This document shows, piece after piece, positions 40,795-49,069 of a DNA stretch of 64,000 nucleotides. Every line of letters begins with the position of its first letter. Position 1 is the stretch's first letter. A program made the translations under genes and the position numbers. The stretch comes from Bacteroidota bacterium (GTDB lineage: Bacteria; Bacteroidota; Bacteroidia; Bacteroidales; UBA1715): the NCBI GenBank assembly GCA_009786075.1, contig WQTX01000003.1:1-64000 (forward strand), read 5' to 3'. The notes below the pieces were generated by a model. The model saw only the letters and a program-made list of their open reading frames with translations, ran no database searches and was not told where the DNA came from.

Positions 40795-41658
40795 TTACAA
40801 TATCATTTGTTCAATAGGGCACACCAAAATTCCTTCGGCTCCGGCGGCTTTTACTTGTTCTATTATGTCCCAAAACTTATCTTCGTTGATTACCGAATGT
40901 ACCGAACTCCAGCCTTTTTCCTGCAACGGAATAATTGTAGGGCTTTTCATGCCGGGAAGTAAGGTACACACTTTTTCGACTGCTTCGTTGGGCACATTCA
41001 TTAAAATATATTTATTGTTTTGCGCTTTTTCTACGGCATCTATGCGCAATTGCCATTTTTCAAGCAAGGCTTGTTTTTCGGGCGAAAGATTTGAATTGCC
41101 AATAAGCGCCGCTTCTGATTTATAAATTTCTTCAACTTCACGCAAACCGTTTATCAGGAGCGTTCCGCCGGTGCTTACCAAATCGCAAATTGCATCAGCC
41201 AAACCAATCGTAGGCGCAATTTCTACTGAACCGCTTATTTCGTGAATTTCGGCATTTACATTGTTTTGTTTCAAATAATTGCGTAGTAATACAGGGTATG
41301 ATGTAGCTATACGTTTGCCTTCCAGCGATTTAATTGATGTATATTCAAAATCATTCGGCACAGCTATCGAAAGACGGCATTTTGAAAAACCAAGTTTTTT
41401 AATGATTGTAACATTTTGTTCCTGTTCTACAATTTCGTTCATACCAAGTATGCCAAAATCGGCAACGCCATCGGCTACATAGCCCGGAATATCGTCATCG
41501 CGGAGGAATAATATTTCCATTGGGAAATTAAAAGCCTGTGTTTTCAATCTGCTTGAATTCGACACAAATTTAATTCCGCAATTTTTTAGCAATTCAATTG
41601 ATTTTTCGCTCAAACGACCACTTTTTTGAATTGCTAATTTAATAATAGGTTGTTCCAT
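40795..41658 (-). CDS. hisG: ATP phosphoribosyltransferase, long form
   Basis: 287 residues, the long form with a C-terminal ACT-like regulatory domain. Motifs: IKLAIQKSGRLSEKSIELLKNCGI, VADFGILGMNEIVEQ, KRIATSYPVLLRNYL, ISGSVEIAPTIGLADAICDLVSTGGTL; regulatory end LLPGMKSPTIIPLQEKGWSSVHSVI. Catalyses the first step of histidine synthesis and is usually inhibited by histidine. It is the promoter-proximal his gene here; promoter at 41685-41714. Confidence 0.94.
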   Translation of the reverse strand: MEQPIIKLAIQKSGRLSEKSIELLKNCGIKFVSNSSRLKTQAFNFPMEILFLRDDDIPGYVADGVADFGILGMNEIVEQEQNVTIIKKLGFSKCRLSIAVPNDFEYTSIKSLEGKRIATSYPVLLRNYLKQNNVNAEIHEISGSVEIAPTIGLADAICDLVSTGGTLLINGLREVEEIYKSEAALIGNSNLSPEKQALLEKWQLRIDAVEKAQNNKYILMNVPNEAVEKVCTLLPGMKSPTIIPLQEKGWSSVHSVINEDKFWDIIEQVKAAGAEGILVCPIEQMIL

Positions 41659-41684
41659 TGTTGAAAGTTAATTTTTTCGTCCCA

Positions 41685-41714
41685 CAAAAATACAAATTAA
41701 TTAACAATTAACAA
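41685..41714 (-). promoter_or_regulatory. promoter of hisG
   Basis: On the minus strand TTG (41712-41714), 19 nt, then TATTTTTG (41685-41692). The -33 region lies in a TTGTTAA tandem repeat (41700-41730). Confidence 0.65.
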
Positions 41715-41769
41715 TTAACAATTAACAATTAATTTCCATAAAACAAAAAGATACACCCCTACGGCGAAT

Positions 41770-42726
41770 TTATTGCATTACAACTTCTGTTTCGCTAAAC
41801 GAAAAACCTCGCATGCAGTCGCTTATGCGCATGCGTTTTTTGCCTTCTATCTGCACATCGGTAGGCACAATAAAACCATCGCTCGTTGCAATTTGAATAT
41901 TATTATCATTTACGATAATTGTTCCGGGTGTGTGGTTGTGTTGTTCTACAATATAATTAACGAAAAATATTTTACACAGTAAATTTTGCCCGTTTTTAAG
42001 TAGCGTAGTCCAAGCTCCGGGGTAGGGCGAAAAACCACGAATGAAGTCGTAAATAGTTTTCGACGGAGCGTTCCAATTAATTTTGCAGGTTTCTTTATTG
42101 ATTTTTGGCGCAGGCTTCAATTCCTCGTCTGCAATCATTGCGGATTGTTCAATTCCTATGTTTCCGTTTGTTTGTATGGCATTGAGTGTTTCCACAAGTA
42201 GTTCCGATGCGGCGCGCATCAAATTATCGTGAACAATTCCGGCGGTATCGGTTGGGGCAATTGCTATTTCTTTTTGTAAAATAACTTTTCCCATGTCGAT
42301 TTCTTCGTTTATGAAAAAACTTGTAACGCCCGTTTTTTCTTCGCCATGCACTACAGCCCAATTTATGGGCGCAGCTCCTCTATATTGCGGCAAAAGCGAT
42401 GCGTGAATATTGATAGTGCCTAATCGTGGTAATTGCCACACAATTTTTGGCAGCATACGAAAAGCAATTACAATAATAATATCGGGTTTCAAAGCCGTCA
42501 GTTCGCTGGTAAAATCGGGCGATTTTAAATTTTCGGGTTGTAGTAATGGCAGATTATGCTTCAAAGCGCATTGCTTAACTGCCGATTGCATTAATTTTTG
42601 TCCGCGTCCGGCAGGTTTATCAACAGCCGTAACTACACCCACAACTGAAAAATTGTGTGCAATCAACGTTTCCAATGGCTCCACCGCAAAATCGGGAGTG
42701 CCCATGTATATAATACGAGGTTTCAT
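41770..42726 (-). CDS. fmt: methionyl-tRNA formyltransferase
   Basis: 318 residues: RIIYMGTPDFAVEPLETLI, VVTAVDKPAGRG, the formyl-transfer site INIHASLLPQYRGAAPINWAVVHGEEKTGVTSFFINEEIDMG (Asn-His and SLLP loop), and the C-terminal OB domain. Formylates initiator Met-tRNA using 10-formyl-THF. A palindromic word spacer separates it from the upstream wzc. Confidence 0.95.
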   Translation of the reverse strand: MKPRIIYMGTPDFAVEPLETLIAHNFSVVGVVTAVDKPAGRGQKLMQSAVKQCALKHNLPLLQPENLKSPDFTSELTALKPDIIIVIAFRMLPKIVWQLPRLGTINIHASLLPQYRGAAPINWAVVHGEEKTGVTSFFINEEIDMGKVILQKEIAIAPTDTAGIVHDNLMRAASELLVETLNAIQTNGNIGIEQSAMIADEELKPAPKINKETCKINWNAPSKTIYDFIRGFSPYPGAWTTLLKNGQNLLCKIFFVNYIVEQHNHTPGTIIVNDNNIQIATSDGFIVPTDVQIEGKKRMRISDCMRGFSFSETEVVMQ

Positions 42727-42812
42727 ATATCTAATATGCTAATAAGTTAATATGCCAATATGCCAATAGTCATTAATTGGTATATTATCTTATTGGCATA
42801 TTGGCATATATC
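42727..42812. repeat. word-built inverted-repeat spacer (TGCCAAT family, copy 2)
   Basis: AATATGCCAATATGCCAATA on the left and its complement TATTGGCATATTGGCATAT on the right form a hairpin filling the wzc-fmt gap. Same words as 23657-23766, and both follow a wzc gene. Confidence 0.75.
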
Positions 42813-42814
42813 AA

Positions 42815-45217
42815 CTACCCTTTAATCGTTCTTAAAAACCGTTGCCAACGCGATTTTGGTTTTTCATCAGTCTCTATGTAATAACTGTGGTCGCGATAAT
42901 GTGAACTATACCGATAGCCATAGCCTTGACCTTCAATATCATTTGCTAAAACACAAAGGTTTGGCAGTTTTTTCTCTTTTTGCACATTTGCCACAAATTC
43001 AAGCGCAGTTTTTGGTGTGTAATTTTGACGAACCACAAACACGTTCAAATCGCTATATCTTGCAATGCTCAGCATGTCGGCAACCAAACCGATAGGCGGT
43101 GTATCTAAAATGATATAATCGTAGCCCATGTGATTTATTTTGTCCATAAAATTGGCGAAATCTTCGCTTTCCAACATTTCCAGAGGATTGGGCGGAATTG
43201 TTCCCGAAAAAATAATATCAAAACCTTTTACCGGTGTTGGATTGACAATATCTTCAAATTCATTTTTCCCTATTAAATAATCGGTCAAACCAATGGTTTT
43301 GTTTGTGTCTAAATATTTATGCAAGGTTGGCTTGCGCAAATCAAGCCCGATAACAAGCACCCGTTTGTTGTTCATGGCTATAATTCCTGCCAAATTGAGT
43401 GCGCAGAATGATTTTCCTTCACCGCTGATTGTCGATGTAAACGCAATAGTGTTGGTACTTGCTTTCTTTTTCAAGAAAAACGAAAGGTTTGTTCGTGCTG
43501 TGCGGAACGATTCTACCACTGCTGATTTGGGGTGTTTTTTTACAATAATTCCGCCTTCGTATTTACTGTGAATAATTGACGCCAAAAGTGGAATACCTGT
43601 TTTAGTTTTTACGTCATCAATATCGGAGATACTATCTTTGAAAAAACCTACAATAAGAATAATAACAACCGGAATACACAGAGCTAAAAAGAAGGCAACA
43701 AGTAATATCAGCAATTTGCGGGGTGCAGTTTGTTTTACATTGTCAATAAGAGCGTGGTCAACAAATCGGAGGTCGGGAACGTTTGCGGCTTTTGTTATGC
43801 CCACTTCGGCACGTTTTTGCAACAAAAAGTTGAACAAATTATCGTTCAATTGAAACTGCCGTTGTATTGCAATCATTTGACGTTCTGTGTTTGGCAGGCG
43901 TTCAATTTCACTCTCTATACGAGCAATTTCACGGTCTACCTCACGCAATTCTATGCGTGTAGATTCTATCATATTTTTCACATTATCGTTGAGCTGCTGA
44001 ATAGCGGTAGTAATTTGTGAATTAATGATTTGCAAACTTGGGTGGTTTGCTTTTGCGCTAAATTCTATCACTTGTCGTTCGCTGTACAGTTTGCTCAATT
44101 GATTGACCAAATTGTTGAGCAATTGGTCTTGAATACCCACTACCGAAGGAATTATAACATCATTGAAATCAGTGTCTTTAATGCTTTTTTGCAAATAATC
44201 GTAGTATTTCAATTTAGTTTTTATGAGCGTTTGTTTCGAGCGTTGTTCCTCCAATTTTTGGAGTGCTGCAGTGCCTTCTTGCGAAATGTTTACAATCCGG
44301 TTGTCGGAGCGGAATGTTTCAAGATTTGTTTCGGCAAACGAGAGCGAATCGGTAATAGAACCAAGTTGTTCGTCGATAAACCGGATTGTATTCAACGACG
44401 TTTTGGCTTTTTCGCCCAATTCATTTTCTATAGCTATTTGTATGTGCGTATTCAAAAAATCAACTATTTTTTCGGGAACCGTTCCGATAATTGAAAGGTC
44501 TATAATCGAACCTCGTTTGGAATTTGCGCCTACACTTAAATTTTTCACATATCTGTTTGTCAAGTCGTTGTAATTGTTGAGCACTATCACATATCTTCTA
44601 CCAATGTGAATACTGTCGGCAAAATTTTCTCGTTTTGTGAGTATAAATTTATAATCGGGTGTTTCAAACAATTCGCCAAACGATAGTTTTGTAAGTTTTA
44701 CTGCGCCCGTATCACGGGGAATTTCAAGTGAAAATTGAGTGTTCGACAGAATGTGAATAAGTATTCTTTCGTTCAATCCTCTATTTAGTATTTCACTACC
44801 GGTGGTATCGACTTGTAATTCAACTCTAAAAGGGCTGGCATTGTAAATTTCCACGTCGCGTACATAACCATCAATGAAATACGAAACTTGATAATTCAAC
44901 CTTTCAAGCGTTTGACGCACTAAATTATATGAACGTAAAATAACGGTTTGATTATCAAGATTGCTTGTTTTGCTGCCCATTGAACCAAATTCCCGCATAA
45001 TTCCACTCATGGAGCCAAGCGCATCTTCTTTTTCCAAAAGCACAACCGAATTGTTGGTGCTATATATTTTTGTAGCATAGCGCACATACAAAAATGCCAC
45101 AGACACGCAGATACACATCGAAAGTGCAAACCAACGCCAATGTGATAGAAATAAATAGATATATTTTTTTATATCAATAGCGTCTTCGTTAGAATTATCT
45201 TGTTGTAGTGTAGTCAT
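42815..45217 (-). CDS. wzc: Wzc-like polysaccharide co-polymerase / tyrosine autokinase, second copy
   Basis: 800 residues with Wzz domain (first helix FALSMCICVSVAFLYVRYA), long periplasmic coiled coil, second helix (LLILLVAFFLALCIPVVIILIVGF), and BY-kinase domain: Walker A STISGEGKSFCALN (~599), Walker A' VLVIGLDLRKPT, Walker B YIILDTPPIG (~702). The C-terminal Tyr cluster is shorter (GQGYGYRYSSHYRDHSYYIE) than in the first copy and Gly-poor. Encoded 9 nt after its Wza partner. Divergence from the first wzc suggests two separate polysaccharide systems. Confidence 0.93.
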   Translation of the reverse strand: MTTLQQDNSNEDAIDIKKYIYLFLSHWRWFALSMCICVSVAFLYVRYATKIYSTNNSVVLLEKEDALGSMSGIMREFGSMGSKTSNLDNQTVILRSYNLVRQTLERLNYQVSYFIDGYVRDVEIYNASPFRVELQVDTTGSEILNRGLNERILIHILSNTQFSLEIPRDTGAVKLTKLSFGELFETPDYKFILTKRENFADSIHIGRRYVIVLNNYNDLTNRYVKNLSVGANSKRGSIIDLSIIGTVPEKIVDFLNTHIQIAIENELGEKAKTSLNTIRFIDEQLGSITDSLSFAETNLETFRSDNRIVNISQEGTAALQKLEEQRSKQTLIKTKLKYYDYLQKSIKDTDFNDVIIPSVVGIQDQLLNNLVNQLSKLYSERQVIEFSAKANHPSLQIINSQITTAIQQLNDNVKNMIESTRIELREVDREIARIESEIERLPNTERQMIAIQRQFQLNDNLFNFLLQKRAEVGITKAANVPDLRFVDHALIDNVKQTAPRKLLILLVAFFLALCIPVVIILIVGFFKDSISDIDDVKTKTGIPLLASIIHSKYEGGIIVKKHPKSAVVESFRTARTNLSFFLKKKASTNTIAFTSTISGEGKSFCALNLAGIIAMNNKRVLVIGLDLRKPTLHKYLDTNKTIGLTDYLIGKNEFEDIVNPTPVKGFDIIFSGTIPPNPLEMLESEDFANFMDKINHMGYDYIILDTPPIGLVADMLSIARYSDLNVFVVRQNYTPKTALEFVANVQKEKKLPNLCVLANDIEGQGYGYRYSSHYRDHSYYIETDEKPKSRWQRFLRTIKG

Positions 45218-45226
45218 AAAAATTGA

Positions 45227-46024
45227 TTATTTGTAAATGGTATATAAGAGAGATACTGTACCTACCAATGCAGTAAGACCGGCAAAAAACAGTGAGAATG
45301 TTGGCGAACTCATGCGGAACGCTTTCATTGACAAAGGGTTTATGATTACCACATCGTTGGGGTACAAATAAAATTCTTTGCTTTTCAAAATATTTTTATC
45401 GGTAAGGTCTATGGTATAAGTAACATTATTGCCACCAATGCTACGAATAATTGTAACATTGCGTTTGTCGCCAAATTGATTAACATCGCCAGCCATGGCA
45501 AGGGCTTCGAGTACATTGATTTCGGATTTTGCCAATACAAAACTTCCGGGGCGATTGACCTCTCCAAGCACCGAAACTTTGGTATTCAACGATTTGAGAA
45601 TTACCGTTGCATTTTTAAAATATGTATCTACCCGTTCTTGTATTACTCTTTCGGCGTTGGTTATGGTCAAACCGGCTACAAGCACTGTGTCTATTACCGG
45701 TAGGCGTATGTACCCTTCGCTATTGATGGTAAATCCTTTGAGCGAAATTGAAGCATCGCTTGCATTCGACAAATTGTTGTTGTTATCAAGATTAAACAAA
45801 TCGTTGATTTCTTTGTTGATACTCACTATGCGCACATACAACACTTCGCCAATTTGCAGCAACGGTTCTGCATTTTGCTTAGGGAACACCAAAGAATCAC
45901 GGTTACCAAGGTTACGCAAATAAACCAAATTTTTATTGGACGTGCAACTGAAAAAACTAAGTGCACTCATAATTATGAGGCTGCAAATTAAGAATTTGGG
46001 TGCCAAACGAGTAATTTTATACAT
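45227..46024 (-). CDS. wza: Wza-like polysaccharide export lipoprotein, second copy
   Basis: 265 residues: lipoprotein signal (IMSALSFFSCTSNKN), then LVYLRNLGNRDSLVFP, Poly_export domain (LQIGEVLYVRIVSINKEINDLF...TINSEGYIRLPVIDTVLVAGLTITNAERVIQERV), SLBB domain (KVSVLGEVNRPGSFVLAKSEINVLEALAMAGDVNQFGDKRNVTIIR) and a C-terminal hydrophobic segment. TATTTTTG at 46072-46079 is a likely -7 box. Confidence 0.92.
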   Translation of the reverse strand: MYKITRLAPKFLICSLIIMSALSFFSCTSNKNLVYLRNLGNRDSLVFPKQNAEPLLQIGEVLYVRIVSINKEINDLFNLDNNNNLSNASDASISLKGFTINSEGYIRLPVIDTVLVAGLTITNAERVIQERVDTYFKNATVILKSLNTKVSVLGEVNRPGSFVLAKSEINVLEALAMAGDVNQFGDKRNVTIIRSIGGNNVTYTIDLTDKNILKSKEFYLYPNDVVIINPLSMKAFRMSSPTFSLFFAGLTALVGTVSLLYTIYK

Positions 46025-46101
46025 AATATAATTGTGTGTGTCAAGTGAAACATATTTTCATGTTCAAGCGGCAAAAATATAAAATAATTATGAATTACAA
46101 A

Positions 46102-46929
46102 CTATAAAAATGCCGAAATTGATAAAATATTTGAAATGCCTATATATGAATGAAATTCGCAGGCTACGCCCAAACGTATATTTTTGATGCGAGCATCAAT
46201 ACCGAATGAAATAGGCGTGTAACTATTGGAAAAACCAACCTGTGCCACGAGTATGTTAAATACGCTGTATTCCACGCCTGCGTGAACGCTTATCGGCTCT
46301 GTTTCAGTTTTTTGCAACAGAGTGCTTATGTTCAAATTGGTAATGCCATTGTATGCGCCGCCTATTTTATACGTCGATTTATTGTATAAACTTGAATTTC
46401 TATTGGGCAAAGGATTGATAATATGAAATGCGTAAGAAAATTTATTTTTCGTACGTCCCAAAAATGCAATATCGGGCGCAATTGTTGGTTTTTCGGAGTA
46501 TTCTTCCATTTCTTTGTAGGCGAAAAAAACAGTGCCGCCAATGGCAAAGGCAAATCGTTCGCCAAGTTGTTTGGCAAGTTTCACGCTTGCTGCGCCAATT
46601 TGGTAAAATTCATTGCCAAACAATTGGTAGGAACCTCCAATTGCAGCAAATGTTGTATTTCCTACAACATTTGCTTGCAACATATTCAGCCCTTTTATGG
46701 AGTAATAATTTTTGTGGGCAAATCCGGCATTTATGCGAGGTGCAAATGCCAAAGCTGCAGGATTGTTTTGCACAGCCCACAAATTGGTGTCGGTCATGGC
46801 AGCGTACGATTTTGCAGCAGAAGGTAGGGCTAAAAAACTGTGGTTTTGTTGTGCGAAAAGAGCCCCTCCCAACCTCCCCAAAGGGGAGGAGAAGAGAAGG
46901 ATTAAAAAAATAAGTTTTGATTTTTTCAT
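46102..46929 (-). CDS. PorV/PorQ-like outer membrane barrel with a repeat inside its signal peptide
   Basis: 275 residues. After the signal peptide the chain begins NHSFLALPSAAKSYAAMTDTNLWAVQNNPAALAFAPRINAGFAHKNYY, the N-terminal pattern of FadL-like PorV/PorQ proteins (plug with NPA, then barrel strands), and continues with alternating strands to a hydrophobic end (ISNILSISAFL). PorV/PorQ-type proteins assist T9SS cargo; this assignment is by pattern only. The signal peptide reads MKKSKLIFLILLFSSPLGRL then GGALFAQQ: the part SSPLGRLGGALF is encoded by the end module of the AGCCCC/GGGGCT palindromic element, so a repeat now forms part of the export signal. Confidence 0.75.
   Translation of the reverse strand: MKKSKLIFLILLFSSPLGRLGGALFAQQNHSFLALPSAAKSYAAMTDTNLWAVQNNPAALAFAPRINAGFAHKNYYSIKGLNMLQANVVGNTTFAAIGGSYQLFGNEFYQIGAASVKLAKQLGERFAFAIGGTVFFAYKEMEEYSEKPTIAPDIAFLGRTKNKFSYAFHIINPLPNRNSSLYNKSTYKIGGAYNGITNLNISTLLQKTETEPISVHAGVEYSVFNILVAQVGFSNSYTPISFGIDARIKNIRLGVACEFHSYIGISNILSISAFL
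46861..46900 (-). repeat. palindromic element A8 (end module only), inside the signal-peptide codons
   Basis: AGCCCCTCCCAACCTCCCC followed by AAAGGGGAGGAGAAGAGAAGG is the end module seen in A1, A5, A6 and A7. It sits 29-68 nt inside the open reading frame that starts at 46929. Confidence 0.75.
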
Positions 46930-46946
46930 CTATTTTTATCGTGTAT

Positions 46947-46980
46947 AACTTTTCCAAAGTTTTAAACTTTGGAAAAGTTT
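46947..46980. repeat. AACTTTTCCAAAGTT hairpin, second copy
   Basis: Same stem as 21595-21628 (AACTTTTCCAAAGTT/AACTTTGGAAAAGTT), between the xthA stop (46983) and the barrel-protein start. Possible terminator for xthA. Confidence 0.7.
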
Positions 46981-46982
46981 GC

Positions 46983-47780
46983 TTAGGGAACTATTATCAA
47001 TCGAACCGGACAATGGTCACTCATGGTAATGTGGTCTAAAATTTCGGTTGATTGTATGTGTGGCAAAAAAATTTGCGAACACAAAAAATAATCAATACGC
47101 CAGCCAATATTTTTTGCACGTGCTCCCGAACGTATGCTCCACCATGTGTACTGCACTTTTGTGGGATTTTGCCGGCGGAAAATATCAATCAAGCCATGCG
47201 CCATAAAATTATTGAACCCCTCACGTTCTTCATTGGTAAAGCCGGCATTTTTTGTGTTTTGTTTCGGATTGGCAAGGTCTATTTCGTTGTGCGCCACATT
47301 CAAATCGCCGCAGAGTACCACAGGTTTTTGCTGTTCGAGCGCAGCTATATATTCGAGTAATTTTTTGTCCCACACCGAGTGGCGTAGCGCAAGGCGTGAC
47401 AGGTCATTTTTCGCATTGGGTACGTAGGTTGTGAGCAAGAAAAAACCGGTAAATTCCATAGTGATAATTCGCCCTTCGTTCAGCGTATTACCGTATTCAT
47501 CAATAAATTCATTATTGGGAAACATTTTTCCAAAATTACGCTCCACACTCAATGGTTGGATTTTCGTAAAAATAGCTGTCCCGCTATACCCTTTTTTTTG
47601 CGCCGAATTGATGTAGGCATCGTAACCAAGTTCTTTAAATCTTAGTATATCAATTTGTTCGGGCTGCGCTTTGGTTTCTTGCAGGCAAATCACATCGGGA
47701 TTTTCTTGTTCCAACCATTCGTAAAAACCTTTTGTTATAGCGGCTCGTATGCCGTTGACGTTGTAGGAGATGATTTTCAT
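46983..47780 (-). CDS. xthA: exodeoxyribonuclease III
   Basis: 265 residues of the EEP fold: MKIISYNVNGIRAAITKGFYEWL, ICLQETKAQ (metal Glu), TYVPNA, VVLCGDLNVAHNEIDLA (Asp/Asn pair), RIDYFLCS and the terminal SDHCPVRL (catalytic Asp-His). AP endonuclease and 3'-5' exonuclease for base-excision repair. The spacer upstream is purely repetitive. Confidence 0.95.
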   Translation of the reverse strand: MKIISYNVNGIRAAITKGFYEWLEQENPDVICLQETKAQPEQIDILRFKELGYDAYINSAQKKGYSGTAIFTKIQPLSVERNFGKMFPNNEFIDEYGNTLNEGRIITMEFTGFFLLTTYVPNAKNDLSRLALRHSVWDKKLLEYIAALEQQKPVVLCGDLNVAHNEIDLANPKQNTKNAGFTNEEREGFNNFMAHGLIDIFRRQNPTKVQYTWWSIRSGARAKNIGWRIDYFLCSQIFLPHIQSTEILDHITMSDHCPVRLIIVP

Positions 47781-47811
47781 TTTTTTAGATATTCAGTTGA
47801 TATTTATTGTT

Positions 47812-47859
47812 GATTTGGTTATTTGTTGATTTGGTTATTTGTTGATTTGGTTATTTGTT
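47812..47859. repeat. 16-bp tandem repeat, three copies
   Basis: GATTTGGTTATTTGTT is repeated three times without interruption and followed by a partial copy (GATATTC). Just after it (47880-47925) CTTGTGT/CTTGTATCTCGTA words are repeated. Together they fill the dprA-xthA gap. Confidence 0.85.
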
Positions 47860-47956
47860 GATATTCATTGTCTTATGTCTAAAAGTCTTGTGTCTTGTGT
47901 CTTGTGTCTCGTATCTTGTATCTCGTACCTAAATTCTCAATTCCTCAATTATTCAA

Positions 47957-49057
47957 TTACACCAACATATACTGTTTCCCCGGCAGCGTAGCCACCATTC
48001 CGTTAAATTCAAGATTTAACAAAATCGACGAAATTTTGCTCATCGGCACGTTGATTTCATTGGCAATGCTGTCGATTGGCAGTTTTGCATTTTTTGTCAA
48101 AAGGTCAACAATTTGTTTTTCGTCGGTGGTCAATTCCACAAATAATTGTTTTTGAATTGCTTTCTTTTTTTTGTTTGTATCCCAATTGAGCAAACGTTCT
48201 ACATCGGCGGCGTTTTCAATTAACGTAGCCTTGTTTTGTTTTATAAGTGCATTGCACCCTTCGGAACTTTTGCTTCCCACATTTCCGGGGAAAGTGCATA
48301 CTTCTCTATTGTATTGATTGGCAAATTCGGCAGTGATAAGCGCCCCGCCTTTTTTCTTGCTTTCTACCACAATTGTGGCATCGCTTAAACCGGCAATCAC
48401 TCTATTGCGGCGCACATACAGTCCCGGGTCGTATTTTTGCTGCGTGTGAATTTCGGTAATTGCAGCTCCTTGTTGCACAATTTCTTGCAAATAATTAAGG
48501 TGTTGCGGTGGAGTAATTTGTGTAAATTGCGTGGGCAACACGGCAATGGTGTGCAAACCGGCATCTAAGGCAGCTTTGTGCGCACAAATATCAACGCCAA
48601 ATGCCAAACCGCTCACAATTACAGGATTGTGCGGAGCTATTTGTTGTACCAATTCTTTGCACAATCGTTTGCCATAATCGCTCATATTGCGAGTACCTAC
48701 AATGCTCAACATTTTAGGCGCATTGAAATCTACCGAGCCTTTCGAGAAAAAGAATAGGGGAGCATCTTCGCAGTTTTTCAAGCGTTGCGGGTATATTTCG
48801 TCGGAATATAGTAAAATTGCAATATTATTTTTTTGAGCAAACTGCAATTCATATTCAGCTTGTTTCAACGTTTGTGCATGAGCAATTTCATGGGCGAGAA
48901 TTTCGCCTATTTTGGGAATTTTCTCTAAATTCTGCGGTTTTTCTTTGAAAATTTGCTCCACACTACCCACGTAGGCTATCAATTGACGGGCAAGTAAAGG
49001 ACCAATTCCTGGAATCATTGACAATGCTACGTAATACAATGTTTTTTCGGAATACAT
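47957..49057 (-). CDS. dprA: DNA processing protein DprA
   Basis: 366 residues: an N-terminal helix-hairpin-helix region (LSMIPGIGPLLARQLIAYVGS), the Rossmann-like DprA core (LSIVGTRNMSDYGKRLCKELVQQIAPHNPVIVSGLAFGVDICAHKAALDAGLHTIAVLP; VRRNRVIAGLSDATIVVESKKKGGALITAEFANQYNREVCTFPG; SSEGCNALIKQNKATLI), and a C-terminal winged-helix domain. Loads RecA on incoming single-stranded DNA during natural transformation. The promoter-distal spacer is repetitive; upstream is a GldN-like gene 22 nt away. Confidence 0.94.
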   Translation of the reverse strand: MYSEKTLYYVALSMIPGIGPLLARQLIAYVGSVEQIFKEKPQNLEKIPKIGEILAHEIAHAQTLKQAEYELQFAQKNNIAILLYSDEIYPQRLKNCEDAPLFFFSKGSVDFNAPKMLSIVGTRNMSDYGKRLCKELVQQIAPHNPVIVSGLAFGVDICAHKAALDAGLHTIAVLPTQFTQITPPQHLNYLQEIVQQGAAITEIHTQQKYDPGLYVRRNRVIAGLSDATIVVESKKKGGALITAEFANQYNREVCTFPGNVGSKSSEGCNALIKQNKATLIENAADVERLLNWDTNKKKKAIQKQLFVELTTDEKQIVDLLTKNAKLPIDSIANEINVPMSKISSILLNLEFNGMVATLPGKQYMLV

Positions 49058-49069
49058 AGCACGCAGGAA

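Noticed and set aside
47812..47925. Regular repeats considered as a CRISPR array
   Set aside because: The 16-bp units are contiguous with no spacers, and no cas gene is present.
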